The notes under the pieces were generated by a model. The model did no database searches. It saw only the letters and a program-made list of their open reading frames with translations, and had not been told where the DNA came from. Shown in pieces: positions 8,476 through 15,953 of a stretch of 64,000 bases of DNA. The position numbers and the translations under genes were made by a program. The stretch comes from Orenia metallireducens (GTDB lineage Bacteria; Bacillota; Halanaerobiia; Halobacteroidales; Halobacteroidaceae). The stretch spans positions 124,001 to 188,000 of the forward strand of contig NZ_PVNB01000003.1 of assembly GCF_003001995.1 (NCBI RefSeq), read 5' to 3'. Within the stretch, counting starts at the first letter, position 1. Every line of letters starts with the position of its first letter.

Positions 8476-9268
8476 ATAAATCAATTACATTATCAAGTCC
8501 ATAAACTACCCCTTCAATCTCCTCTAACTTTCTAATAGCTAGCTCAACTCCAGGCATAAAGGACTTGCGATTGATTGAATCATGTCTAATAGTTAGAGTC
8601 TGACCTAAGCCACCAAAGATAACCTCTTGGTGAGCTACTAATCCTGGCAGACGAACACTATGAATATGGATATTATCATGCTCTCCACCACGTGCTCCAG
8701 AAATCTTTTCAATCTGCTCTATCTCATTCTTATCTTTAGATAGGTTCTCACCGATTAATTCAGCCGTCTTAATTGCTGTTCCCGATGGAGCATCGATTTT
8801 ACGGTCATGGTGTAACTCTATAATCTCAACATGATCCATAAACTTAGCAGCTTGCTTAGCAAATTGCATCATTAAAATTGCTCCAATGGCAAAGTTAGGT
8901 GCAATAATTACCTTATTAGTAGCTCCTTGGTTCATCTCTTTAATTCTATCTAAATCAACCTCAGTAATACCAGTAGCACCAACTACTACATCTATTTCTT
9001 TCTCCATAGCTACTTTAACATTGTCCATAACTACCGTTACATTAGTGAAGTCGACCAATACATTGGCATCAGTCTTCTCTAGAGTTAGTGCTAAATCATC
9101 ACTTATCTCAACGGCAGGAGCATCTATTCCTAAAAGTTGGTGGATATCATCTCCAACATTACTAACATCAACAGCTCCTACCAGTTCAAAGTCCTCTTGC
9201 TCACTAATCATTCTAATAACCTCTTGCCCCATCTTACCATTAGCTCCAGTTACGATTATCTTCTTCAT
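8474..9268 (-). CDS. dapB: 4-hydroxy-tetrahydrodipicolinate reductase, copy 2
   Basis: First gene of the operon after the lysine riboswitch. The 264 residues show VTGANGKMGQEV at the N-terminus and the catalytic ELHHDRKIDAPSGTA. Divergence from copy 1 is spread along the protein while motifs and length are kept, so the duplication is not very recent. The ATG follows AAGGAG at a good distance. Being closest to the riboswitch, this copy is likely the lysine-responsive housekeeping enzyme; that division of labour is inference. Confidence 0.96.
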   Translation of the reverse strand: MKKIIVTGANGKMGQEVIRMISEQEDFELVGAVDVSNVGDDIHQLLGIDAPAVEISDDLALTLEKTDANVLVDFTNVTVVMDNVKVAMEKEIDVVVGATGITEVDLDRIKEMNQGATNKVIIAPNFAIGAILMMQFAKQAAKFMDHVEIIELHHDRKIDAPSGTAIKTAELIGENLSKDKNEIEQIEKISGARGGEHDNIHIHSVRLPGLVAHQEVIFGGLGQTLTIRHDSINRKSFMPGVELAIRKLEEIEGVVYGLDNVIDL

Positions 9269-9287
9269 TCTCTCACTCCTTCAATTT

Positions 9288-9384
9288 CAGTAATGAGTAA
9301 CAGGTGACGAGTAACGAGTAAAAAATTTAATAATAATTATTACCAAATATCTATACCCTATACTCTTACTTCCTACTCCTTATT
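9288..9384. repeat. GTGA-family intergenic palindrome
   Basis: GTAATGAGTAACAGGTGACGAGTAACGAGTA is followed 40 bases later by the roughly complementary TATACTCTTACTTCCTACTCC. It sits between the riboswitch terminator and the dapB start. Confidence 0.6.
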
Positions 9385-9403
9385 ATTTAGTATAACATAA
9401 ATA

Positions 9404-9434
9404 AAAGCGATTGGTAGTACTACCCAATCGCTTT
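9404..9434 (-). terminator. Riboswitch terminator hairpin
   Basis: The minus strand reads AAAGCGATTGG, a short loop containing GTAGTAC, CCAATCGCTTT, then TTTATTT. It follows the lysine aptamer by about 20 bases and precedes dapB, as expected for transcription attenuation when lysine is bound. Confidence 0.85.
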
Positions 9435-9453
9435 ATCAAGATAAAATAGCGAT

Positions 9454-9624
9454 AAGATAGCACCCCACTAGAAAGACTAGTGACAGTTCTGTATCTATTA
9501 AATACAGACCCAACCTAATTGGCTAGCCAAGCCAAACTAGATTTCGGCAGTAACCCCTTTTATTATGGTTCATCACTGGCTAGCTCCCCATAACTACTGA
9601 TGATTCCTGCACCTCAATCTTAAT
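9454..9624 (-). promoter_or_regulatory. Lysine riboswitch (L box)
   Basis: The minus strand carries the family landmarks in order: GAGGTGC at the 5' P1 side, an AGTAG loop, AAAGGGGTTACTGCCGAAA, GGCTTGGCTAGCC, GGTTGGGTCTGTA with its hairpin, ACTGTCACTAG, and the closing GGGGTGCTATCTT. AAGAT at the 5' end pairs with ATCTT at the 3' end to close P1. A terminator follows. It should shut the dapB-to-dapA operon when lysine is high, and so also limit riboswitch-driven dipicolinate gene expression. Confidence 0.95.
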
Positions 9625-9777
9625 CCTAATATTATATTCACTTATAAACTAACAATTTGAAAATTATTAAGTCCAGTAATTCAATAATATTTTCTAATAT
9701 TTTATTCCATTTGTCAAGTTAATTTATTATATTTTCTAAATTAGCTTAAGAGTATTAATTGATAGAAATAGATAGCT
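9625..9777 (-). promoter_or_regulatory. Probable promoter region of the lysine riboswitch operon
   Basis: An AT-rich stretch. TATAAT on the minus strand (9633-9638) ends about 7 bases before the riboswitch, so transcription could begin right at P1, but its -35 is weak. A second candidate has TTGACA at 9712-9717 with a poor -10. No gene is visible here. Confidence 0.4.
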
Positions 9778-10671
9778 CTAATGATTGGCTATATCATAAG
9801 CTCCAAATTCCTTTAACTTAGCAGCAACATCATTTAATCTCTCTTCATCATCATCCTCTACTGCTACCAAAACCTTTCCTTGCTCTACCTCTGCACCATA
9901 TCTCTCACCAGCTTGCTGATCAATTCCATAATCAATCAGTCCACCTGCTACTCCACCAGCTGCTAATCCTGCCAACCCTGCTGCTATTGGTCCTGCAGCT
10001 AAAACTGGTCCTAATCCTGGAATTGCCAATAATCCAGCTCCAGCTAATAATCCTGCTGCTCCACCTAAAGCACCACCAAGGGCAGCACCATCTACTAGAT
10101 TTTGACCTTCTGTTCCCATATAATCTGCTTCTATATCATTACCTTCACCATAATTATCAACTTCAGTACCATCTACTAAATCCTGCCCCTTCTCTACAGC
10201 TTCTCCTGCCACACCTAATTGACCAGCTTCCATATCTGCTTCTTCCTGGTCCTGATTTTCTTCAGTATCTTCTTGACCTAACTCTCCTGCTTCCATATCC
10301 TCCTCACCATATCCACCATCTCCTGTTCCAGCATTAGCTAAAGAATCTATTACTAGTGCTCCATCAGTGGCACCAGCATTGACTAGATTCTGGCTATCAA
10401 CTGCCAAATCTGCTGCTTCAGTATCAACTTCTTGATTATTCTCTAGATTCTCTTTTTCATACCCCTCACCTTGTTTATCTTCCAATTCTCCAAGCTCTCC
10501 AGCTTCCATATCATCTTGATTTCGCTTGACTACTAAAGAGATTTTACTTTCATCAATCCCCAACTCTTTAATAGCCTCTACTGCCTTTTTAGCTTCCTCT
10601 TCATGGTGAAATAATCCTACAACTTTGTTATTATCCATATCTAGCTCATCTCCTATACTAAATCGAGGCAT
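9778..10671 (-). CDS. Acidic repeat protein with stress-type (YflT-like) N-terminus
   Basis: Function unknown. Residues 15-50 (KVVGLFHHEEEAKKAVEAIKELGI) match the start of general stress protein 17M/YflT-type domains. The middle, 52-195, is strongly acidic and carries repeats of DMEAGELG (54, 125, 147, then a weaker DIEADYMG) and Q-N/D-LV-N/D-G (94, 163, 190). Residues 195-245 are a glycine/alanine-rich hydrophobic hairpin like those of membrane-inserting surface-stress proteins. The C-terminus resumes the alpha/beta domain (GKVLVAVEDDDE). So the stress domain appears split by a long insert. ATG at 10671 has AGGAGG 6 bases upstream; a second ATG 12 codons in is also possible. Monocistronic by position. 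Confidence 0.8.
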   Translation of the reverse strand: MPRFSIGDELDMDNNKVVGLFHHEEEAKKAVEAIKELGIDESKISLVVKRNQDDMEAGELGELEDKQGEGYEKENLENNQEVDTEAADLAVDSQNLVNAGATDGALVIDSLANAGTGDGGYGEEDMEAGELGQEDTEENQDQEEADMEAGQLGVAGEAVEKGQDLVDGTEVDNYGEGNDIEADYMGTEGQNLVDGAALGGALGGAAGLLAGAGLLAIPGLGPVLAAGPIAAGLAGLAAGGVAGGLIDYGIDQQAGERYGAEVEQGKVLVAVEDDDEERLNDVAAKLKEFGAYDIANH

Positions 10672-10727
10672 AACTAACCTCCTTTTTGTAATTTGGTACT
10701 ACAATTATAGTCTATCCAGAGCAGTTG

Positions 10728-11003
10728 TTAATATTCAAATTGGGTAAAGTATTGCTCGTAATTGTCAGAGTTTAAATCTACTATGATTACCTGTTCGCCT
10801 ATCTTGATTACAGAATCCCAAGGAATAGATAGATACTTCTCTGAGCTGAATATGCTTAATATCCCGCTATATTGAGGAATCAAAATCGACTCCAACTCCC
10901 CACTTCTAGGATTGAAGATTAAATCAGAACCTGCTATCATCCCAACTCTATTACCATCATAGATATTGATTATCTCTTTTCCTTCTAACTCACTTAGATT
11001 CAT
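10728..11003 (-). CDS. YlmC/YmxH family PRC-barrel sporulation protein
   Basis: A 91-residue protein with the family start MNLSELEGKEIINIYDGNRVG, a PRC-barrel beta fold, and the typical IPWDSVIKIGEQVIIVD C-terminal segment. In Bacillus, ymxH lies just before spoVFA and is expressed in sporulation; the same neighbourhood is kept here, with the acidic repeat protein and riboswitch in between. The molecular role is not established. The start ATG follows AAAGGAGG. The family call is firm. Confidence 0.88.
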   Translation of the reverse strand: MNLSELEGKEIINIYDGNRVGMIAGSDLIFNPRSGELESILIPQYSGILSIFSSEKYLSIPWDSVIKIGEQVIIVDLNSDNYEQYFTQFEY

Positions 11004-11023
11004 AATATCCCTCCTTTATTTTA

Positions 11024-11093
11024 GTGACGAGTAACAAGTGATGAGTAGAGCTTCTTACTTCTTACTCGTTACCCGTCACTTGTCACTGATTAC
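11024..11093. repeat. GTGA-family palindrome, near-complete hairpin
   Basis: AGTGACGAGTAACAAGTGATGAGTAGAGC faces CTTCTTACTCGTTACCCGTCACTTGTCACT, giving a long stem with few mismatches. This is the best-preserved example of the family together with 33464-33536. It lies directly upstream of the ylmC ribosome binding site. Confidence 0.8.
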
Positions 11094-11192
11094 TAAAGTG
11101 TCGCAATATCCCCTTATGTGACAAACAAAAAATAACCTACTTTATATTTATGCTGATACTAGAATAAAATATTAATTATACCATAATAAAAA

Positions 11193-11211
11193 GAGCACAA
11201 TTACTGTGCCC
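11193..11211 (-). terminator. Terminator after dut
   Basis: The minus strand reads GGGCACA, 5-base loop, TGTGCTC, then TTTTTATT. It lies about 50 bases after the dut stop. Confidence 0.75.
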
Positions 11212-11230
11212 TCCTTTATTTATTACTTTT

Positions 11231-11262
11231 TAGTTTAGACTTAAACTTTAACTTAGACTAAA
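11231..11262. repeat. TTAAG/CTTAG-family short repeat overlapping dut stop
   Basis: A palindromic tract of TTTAGACTTAAAC and GACTAAAC units that includes the dut stop codon. It is a member of the second degenerate repeat family. Confidence 0.5.
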
Positions 11263-11978
11263 CTCCTGTATGCCCATAGCCACCTTCACCACGTTGGCTC
11301 TCAGATAGCTCTTCTACCTCTTCCCACTCTACACTTTCATACTTCTCTATGATTAATTGGGCTATTCTATCACCTTGATTGACCTTAAAGTCTTCCTTTC
11401 CATGATTAATCAAGACGATTCCAATCTCTCCTCGATATCCTGGATCAATGGTCAGTATTGTTATCCTAAAGGCTTTTTATCCTTCAGTTCTTACAGTTAC
11501 CTGTAAGCTCGGCATATCTTTTCTCTTTTTCAAAGAGTCGCAGCCTCGTGGGCGGATTATATTCTTATTTATTTTAAGTTTCACCACCTATGCTCTGCCC
11601 CTGACTGTACTTTTAAATTCAGCCTTCGGTTCGGGTTACCCTTGTCACAGGGCTTTCCCGCTTAATTCTGCGATTTTATGAGGGCTAAAAATTGGAAATT
11701 TAATCTTCTTTTTAAATTTAAAACATTATTTAATATTAACCCTCAGCATTTAAAACAGTGATCCCATGTTTTAAAGCTAGTCCACTTCTAGGTGCTACCT
11801 TGCCCATATAGCCACTAGGTAGACTGATAGCAATTCCAGTTTTGAAGATTTTATACTCCCCCGCTTTGATAACACCTGCTTCAACAGAGTGCAAATCCAT
11901 CCCTGCATCCTCAACAGCACCATGCTGATATTTAGGTATAATAGCTTCATCATTTACTCGTTTAATCTGAACCTTCAT
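11258..11978 (-). CDS. dut: dUTPase, interrupted by a group I intron
   Basis: Hydrolyses dUTP to dUMP and pyrophosphate, keeping uracil out of DNA. The first exon (11739-11978, 80 codons) holds motif I (DAGMDLHS) and motif II ([10 protein letters not shown]) and ends at VLNAEG, followed at once by TAA. The second exon (11258-11452) resumes in frame with TIDPGYRGE (rest of motif III), motif IV (GDRIAQLII) and the glycine-rich tail [10 protein letters not shown]. Joined, they give a complete 144-residue enzyme with nothing lost. The 286 bases between them (11453-11738) are a group I intron. Unspliced mRNA would give only an inactive 80-residue fragment. The start follows GGAGGAG. Confidence 0.93.
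11453..11738 (-). ncRNA. Group I self-splicing intron in dut, no ORF
   Basis: The exon end TGAGGGT (11745-11739) pairs with the internal guide GCCCTCA (11685-11679), leaving the diagnostic U-G pair at the 5' splice site. The intron ends in G (11453), the expected last base. Core parts are visible: P3 (TCGCAG at 11668-11673 with CTGCGA at 11538-11543), GCGGGAAA at P4/J4-5 with CCCG returning at 11632-11635, a P5 hairpin CCCT...AGGG, P8 (11523-11537, CTCTTT/AAAGAG), AAGATAT just before the 3' strand of P7, and a P9 hairpin with a GTAA loop (11490-11507). P7 itself is only partly resolved (GGC/GCC). No endonuclease gene is present, so it is not mobile alone. Confidence 0.9.
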
Positions 11979-11999
11979 TATTTACTCCTCCCGACTTAA

Positions 12000-12080
12000 T
12001 TGTTAGTTGGTGGATAGGTGGTTAGACGGCTAGATAAGTAGATTCTGTAATTCTAACTATCTAACTCCTATCCCTCTTCA
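12000..12080. repeat. Third-family palindromic repeat (TAGGTGGTTAG)
   Basis: GGATAGGTGGTTAGACGGCTAG faces CTAACTATCTAACTCCTATCC around a short centre, forming an imperfect hairpin between dut and the VanW gene. A related element lies at 27012-27082. Confidence 0.6.
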
Positions 12081-12109
12081 CTAAATTGTACCTTCTCAAT
12101 TATCCCTTG

Positions 12110-12976
12110 TCAATTCAACTCACTACTACCTAAAATCTTAATTATTAGTTGATTTCCTACTATCTCTACTTTAATAATAATAGGCTTAGCAAAGTTATTC
12201 TTAAATTTAAAGTCCAAATACTCCCAAGCCACAGTGGCATCCTTACCATCAGGAACATAACTTATATCTCTAGAATGGGTATGTCGTTCTATAATTTGAA
12301 ACCGATCGGCTTTTAGCGCATTAAATAGGGTACTAGAAACCTGACAGATTCCTCCACCTACCCCTAAACTCAACTCACCATTAATAATCTCAGGCGCCTC
12401 CTTAAATCCTCTCTTCTTAGTTCTAGGGCCTACAACTTCATTAAAAGAGAATATATCTCCAGCTAAAATTATCTGATTATTGATAAACTCAGCAGCTATC
12501 CTAATATTCTCCCTTCTCTCTTTTCTTCCAGTTATAATGGTCTTATAAGTACCAATAACTTTAGTTATCTTCTCCAAGTCTTCCTGATAAAGATTGGGAT
12601 TAATCCTATATTTAATTGCTTTTAACTCTGTATTCTCTTCAGCATTGAAGATACTCTCTAAGTTAGCTGTAATATCTATAATCTCACCATTAACCTCTGA
12701 AAGAATCTTTCCGCTCTTAGGGTCAATAGTAGCAGCCACGGGATATACTATGTGATCTTTGGAATAATAATAAATTAAAGACTCAACTTCTTTTTTCAAA
12801 TATCCACTCAACTCTTGCTTTTGCCAAATAACCCCCTTTTCTACCCCCCAGATAACTCTAATAAATCTATCTACTTCAGCAACGAGTCCTAAGAGCAGGA
12901 TAACAACTAAGATTATTATACTTAAGATTATTATCCCCTTCTGTAGATGATGTAAAGTTCCCTCCTTCTTATCCAT
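12110..12976 (-). CDS. VanW-family membrane-anchored protein
   Basis: A 288-residue protein with one N-terminal membrane segment (about residues 13-32) and an extracellular VanW domain. That domain is marked by FSFNEVVGPRTKKRGF and the conserved GVGGGICQVSSTLFNAL near residue 200. VanW proteins are widespread in Firmicutes and linked to cell-envelope contexts, but their biochemical role is unproven. It follows two polysaccharide deacetylase genes by 15 bases, suggesting one envelope or spore-cortex unit. The start ATG follows GGGGAG. Confidence 0.87.
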   Translation of the reverse strand: MDKKEGTLHHLQKGIIILSIIILVVILLLGLVAEVDRFIRVIWGVEKGVIWQKQELSGYLKKEVESLIYYYSKDHIVYPVAATIDPKSGKILSEVNGEIIDITANLESIFNAEENTELKAIKYRINPNLYQEDLEKITKVIGTYKTIITGRKERRENIRIAAEFINNQIILAGDIFSFNEVVGPRTKKRGFKEAPEIINGELSLGVGGGICQVSSTLFNALKADRFQIIERHTHSRDISYVPDGKDATVAWEYLDFKFKNNFAKPIIIKVEIVGNQLIIKILGSSELN

Positions 12977-12991
12977 AATTATATACTCCCC

Positions 12992-13729
12992 TTACTCCAA
13001 CAACTCAGAGACAGTTACTAGCTTATATCCTTTACTCTGTAACTTTTCAATTATCTGGGGTAGAGCCTCTGCTGTTGGCTTAGTAGGATGCATCAGAACA
13101 ATTCCACCATTACTTGCTTTATCAATCACCCGCTTGATAATCACCTCAGCTGCTGGTCTTTGCCAATCAATCGTATCAGCACTCCACATAATCGTCTTAT
13201 AACCGATCTCTGCTGCCACTTGAGCTACTCTATCATCAACCTCACCATAGGGCGGAGCAAACAAATCAGTCTGATAACCGGTAGTCTTATTGATAAGCTT
13301 CTCATTATCTTTAATCAGTTTAATCAATCGTTCTTTATCCAGTTGCTTAGGATGTAGATGTCTAAAACCATGATTCCCTAATTCATGGCCGCGCTCATGA
13401 ATCTCCTTTATCTTCTCAGGAAATTTCTCTACCCATCTTCCTACAAAAAAGAAGGTAGCCTTGACATTGTACTTATCCAAAGTATCTAACATTGATGGTA
13501 AAAACTCTTCCCCCCAAGCCACATTAATCGTTAAAGCCATAGCTTGCTTATCTTCAGGACCATTATAAATCGCTTTATTCTGTTGACTAAATACAGTCTG
13601 CTCATTTATATTATTAGAATTATCAAAATGAATAAATCCAAAGCTTAATAGGATTATCAATCCAACAAAGCCTAAGATTACATCTCTATTTAAAGGTAAA
13701 TAGAATATTCTAACCTTTCTTCTAGACAT
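12992..13729 (-). CDS. Polysaccharide deacetylase-like protein (YlxY-type), motif 1 altered
   Basis: A 245-residue NodB-homology protein with an N-terminal membrane anchor (about residues 17-34). The first NodB motif, normally TFDDG or TxDxxWG, reads LTINVAWGEE, so the catalytic-base aspartate is missing. The metal-type histidines are kept in GNHGFRHLHP, as are FAPPYGEVDD and GGIVLMHPT. Bacillus ylxY, in the same place after pnp, also belongs to this group. A structural or inactive role in cortex building is possible. It begins 2 bases after the paralogue upstream, so the two are translationally linked. Confidence 0.88.
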   Translation of the reverse strand: MSRRKVRIFYLPLNRDVILGFVGLIILLSFGFIHFDNSNNINEQTVFSQQNKAIYNGPEDKQAMALTINVAWGEEFLPSMLDTLDKYNVKATFFFVGRWVEKFPEKIKEIHERGHELGNHGFRHLHPKQLDKERLIKLIKDNEKLINKTTGYQTDLFAPPYGEVDDRVAQVAAEIGYKTIMWSADTIDWQRPAAEVIIKRVIDKASNGGIVLMHPTKPTAEALPQIIEKLQSKGYKLVTVSELLE

Positions 13730-13731
13730 CT

Positions 13732-14508
13732 CTATTCAGCTCCTCTCTGCTTTTGAATTCCTGTATGTGTTTCAATATAATAGTTATCCTTATAAATCAA
13801 TTCAGAGACTGGTACAACCTTATAGCCTCTCTGCTTTAACTCTGGCAAGAGCCTAGTCAAAGCTTCTGGAGTATTCTTAGCATTATTGTGCATCAAGACT
13901 ATATCACCAGGGCTTAGATTATCAAGGACACGCTTAACTATAAAATCAGCACTGACATCCTTCCAATCTAAAGAATCTATACTCCACTGTATTGGATAAT
14001 AACCTAGCTTCTCACAACTCTTAATTACTTGATTACTATACTCACCAAAGGGTGGACGAAATACTGTCGGCTGCTTACCCGTTAAATTCTTAATCAACTC
14101 ACCAGTCCGATTTAGCTCCTCTTCAATCTGGCTTGCACTTAAAGAAGCCATATGGGGATGGGTATAACTGTGATTACCCACTTCATGACCATTAGCAGCT
14201 ATTTCCTTGACTAGATGGGGATACTCTTCTAACCAATTGCCACCGAAAAAGAAGGTAATCTTGACACCATTCTTCCTAAAAATTTCTAATAAACGGGGAG
14301 TATTCTTAGCACCCCACATTCCATCTAAGGTAATTGCTATCTTCTTTTCTTTAGTACCCACCTTATAAATTGGAACCAGTTTATTAGAACTGACTCTAAT
14401 TGCAGGATTATTGAAAGTATCACTGACAAATAGACCCAATAAAAAGAAGGTCACACTTAACACCACACAGAAGACCAGTAAATCCTTCTTAGTCAACCTT
14501 ATATCCAT
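13732..14508 (-). CDS. Polysaccharide deacetylase (sporulation PdaB-like)
   Basis: A 258-residue NodB-family protein with an N-terminal signal anchor (about residues 10-28). It keeps the catalytic aspartate in ITLDGMWGAK, the metal histidines in GNHSYTHPH, the FRPPFGEYS motif and the late GDIVLMHNN. It probably removes acetyl groups from peptidoglycan sugars outside the membrane, as PdaB-like enzymes do during cortex formation. It is the first of three tandem envelope genes (this, its altered paralogue, VanW). AGGAGGAG precedes the ATG. Confidence 0.9.
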   Translation of the reverse strand: MDIRLTKKDLLVFCVVLSVTFFLLGLFVSDTFNNPAIRVSSNKLVPIYKVGTKEKKIAITLDGMWGAKNTPRLLEIFRKNGVKITFFFGGNWLEEYPHLVKEIAANGHEVGNHSYTHPHMASLSASQIEEELNRTGELIKNLTGKQPTVFRPPFGEYSNQVIKSCEKLGYYPIQWSIDSLDWKDVSADFIVKRVLDNLSPGDIVLMHNNAKNTPEALTRLLPELKQRGYKVVPVSELIYKDNYYIETHTGIQKQRGAE

Positions 14509-14532
14509 TTATTAATCTCCTCCTTCTCTGCA

Positions 14533-14600
14533 AGATTAAGCTTAAGTTTAAGGTTAAGTTCAACTCAACCTCAGACTTAAACTTAGACTCAGACTAGAAT
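14533..14600. repeat. TTAAG/CTTAG-family palindromic repeat
   Basis: GATTAAGCTTAAGTTTAAGG faces CCTCAGACTTAAACTTAGAC. It occupies the divergent gap between the deacetylases and the amidase. Confidence 0.65.
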
Positions 14601-14772
14601 ATAGATATTTTCGCCAAAGTTGCAGATGAACTATAATTATAGACTACTATAAATATATGTAATAACTAAAAACTATTATGAAAGGAATCAAGGTGGAATA
14701 TTTTTCTCTGAATATTATTACCTTTATCTAATATACTTTTATAAGCAATCCCTAGATAAAGGAGGTTGTTAT

Positions 14773-15921
14773 ATGAAAAAAATAAAAGTATTCTTTATTA
14801 CTCCACTAAAGATCACTTTAGCTATCCTAGCCATCTTTTTACTGAGCTTCTTTCTTACTTTTACAGTAAAGAGTACTACCGTAATGTCAAAGATTGATAA
14901 GACTATAGTAATTGATGCTGGTCATGGGGGGATCGATGCTGGAACAAACCATGGAAATATTCTAGAAAAGGATATCAATTTAGCTATCGCAAAAAAATTA
15001 GAGAACTTCTTTACTGGACGGGGTAACATTAATGTAATAATGACTAGAGATACTGATGAACTCTATCAAAAGGATAGGAATAAGGATATTGTTCATCGGG
15101 TTAAAGTAGTTAAAGAGAGTAAAGCCGACCTGCTAATAAGTATTCATGTCAACAGCTTTCCTGGCTCTCAATCCTTTGGAGGGCAGACCTTTTATAAGGC
15201 TAATTCAGAAGAGAGCAAAAAACTAGCAGATTTTATTCAGAAGAAATTAATAGAGATTCAACCAGAAAATTATCGAAAGATTAAAGAAGGACCTTATTAT
15301 GTGCTCCGCAAAAGCCCTGTTCCCGCTGTGATTGTTGAAGTAGGATTTATCAGCAATTCTAAAGATAGAAAGAGAATCTCTAATTCAAAAGAACAGGATA
15401 AGATCGCTCAAGCTATTGGGGAAGGAATTATAGATTACTTTAATAATAACCTAAGCTCAGCTCTAGCAGAAGAGAATAACCCTAATATGACTATTAATTC
15501 TAAAAATCAGATTAACTTGTATTATGGCACCTATAATCAAAAAGGAATAGAAGATTTAGCTAGAGAAGAGATTCAACTCAACAGCTTAAAGGTAAGTAAG
15601 TCAACAGGTAGGTCTAAAGTTGAAGAGGTAGCTACCAAGATTATTGACAGCTTATTAGCAGGCCCCCAGATCAAAGAGCACTTAAGATTGATTCCTCAAT
15701 CGACCAAATTGTTAAATCTTGAAATCAAAGATAATATCGCTTATGTTAATTTTAATAAAGATTTGATATCAATCAATTCAGGTGGTGATGGTGAACTATT
15801 AAAGATTAACTCTATCATCTACTCCTTGACTCAACTACCAGAGATTAATCAAGTACAGGTATTAATAGAAGGTAAAAGTTTTAATAATGGTGATCTATAC
15901 TTTGATACCCCCTTAAACTAA
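14773..15921 (+). CDS. N-acetylmuramoyl-L-alanine amidase fused to GerMN domain
   Basis: Cleaves the amide bond between muramic acid and the peptide stem. The 382 residues comprise a membrane anchor (10-30), an Amidase_3 catalytic domain from about 43 to 225, and a GerMN domain from about 247 to the end (INLYYG, then LLAGP and NIAYVNFNKD). The amidase domain has zinc motif DAGHGGIDAG, the ISIHVNSFPG histidine and the VIVEVGFISN glutamate. GerM in Bacillus and CwlD-type amidases both act in cortex formation and germination, so the fusion suggests a spore-cortex enzyme. AAAGGAGG precedes the ATG. It is divergent from the deacetylase operon. Confidence 0.92.
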   Translation: MKKIKVFFITPLKITLAILAIFLLSFFLTFTVKSTTVMSKIDKTIVIDAGHGGIDAGTNHGNILEKDINLAIAKKLENFFTGRGNINVIMTRDTDELYQKDRNKDIVHRVKVVKESKADLLISIHVNSFPGSQSFGGQTFYKANSEESKKLADFIQKKLIEIQPENYRKIKEGPYYVLRKSPVPAVIVEVGFISNSKDRKRISNSKEQDKIAQAIGEGIIDYFNNNLSSALAEENNPNMTINSKNQINLYYGTYNQKGIEDLAREEIQLNSLKVSKSTGRSKVEEVATKIIDSLLAGPQIKEHLRLIPQSTKLLNLEIKDNIAYVNFNKDLISINSGGDGELLKINSIIYSLTQLPEINQVQVLIEGKSFNNGDLYFDTPLN

Positions 15922-15953
15922 GTTAAGTCAGATAGAATCTGACTTAACTTTTT
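15921..15953. terminator. Shared terminator between convergent genes
   Basis: A 13-bp stem AGTTAAGTCAGAT/ATCTGACTTAACT with a 3-base loop, followed by TTTTT on the plus strand. It ends the amidase transcript and overlaps the last codons of the convergent DUF4126 gene. Confidence 0.85.

Noticed and set aside
9987-10337. Plus-strand open frame rich in leucine and histidine
   Set aside because: It is the antisense shadow of the acidic repeat gene; low complexity and no ribosome site.
11024-11093. CRISPR array from the recurring GTGA units
   Set aside because: Units are 7 bases apart, degenerate and palindromic, without uniform repeats and unique spacers, and no cas gene is present.
11448-11681. 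Plus-strand open frame within the dut intron
   Set aside because: Antisense to intron structure, with no ribosome site and no recognisable family.
11258-11978. dut as a pseudogene broken by a stop or frameshift
   Set aside because: Both parts are in perfect family register with no loss, and the intervening DNA has the guide pairing and core of a group I intron.
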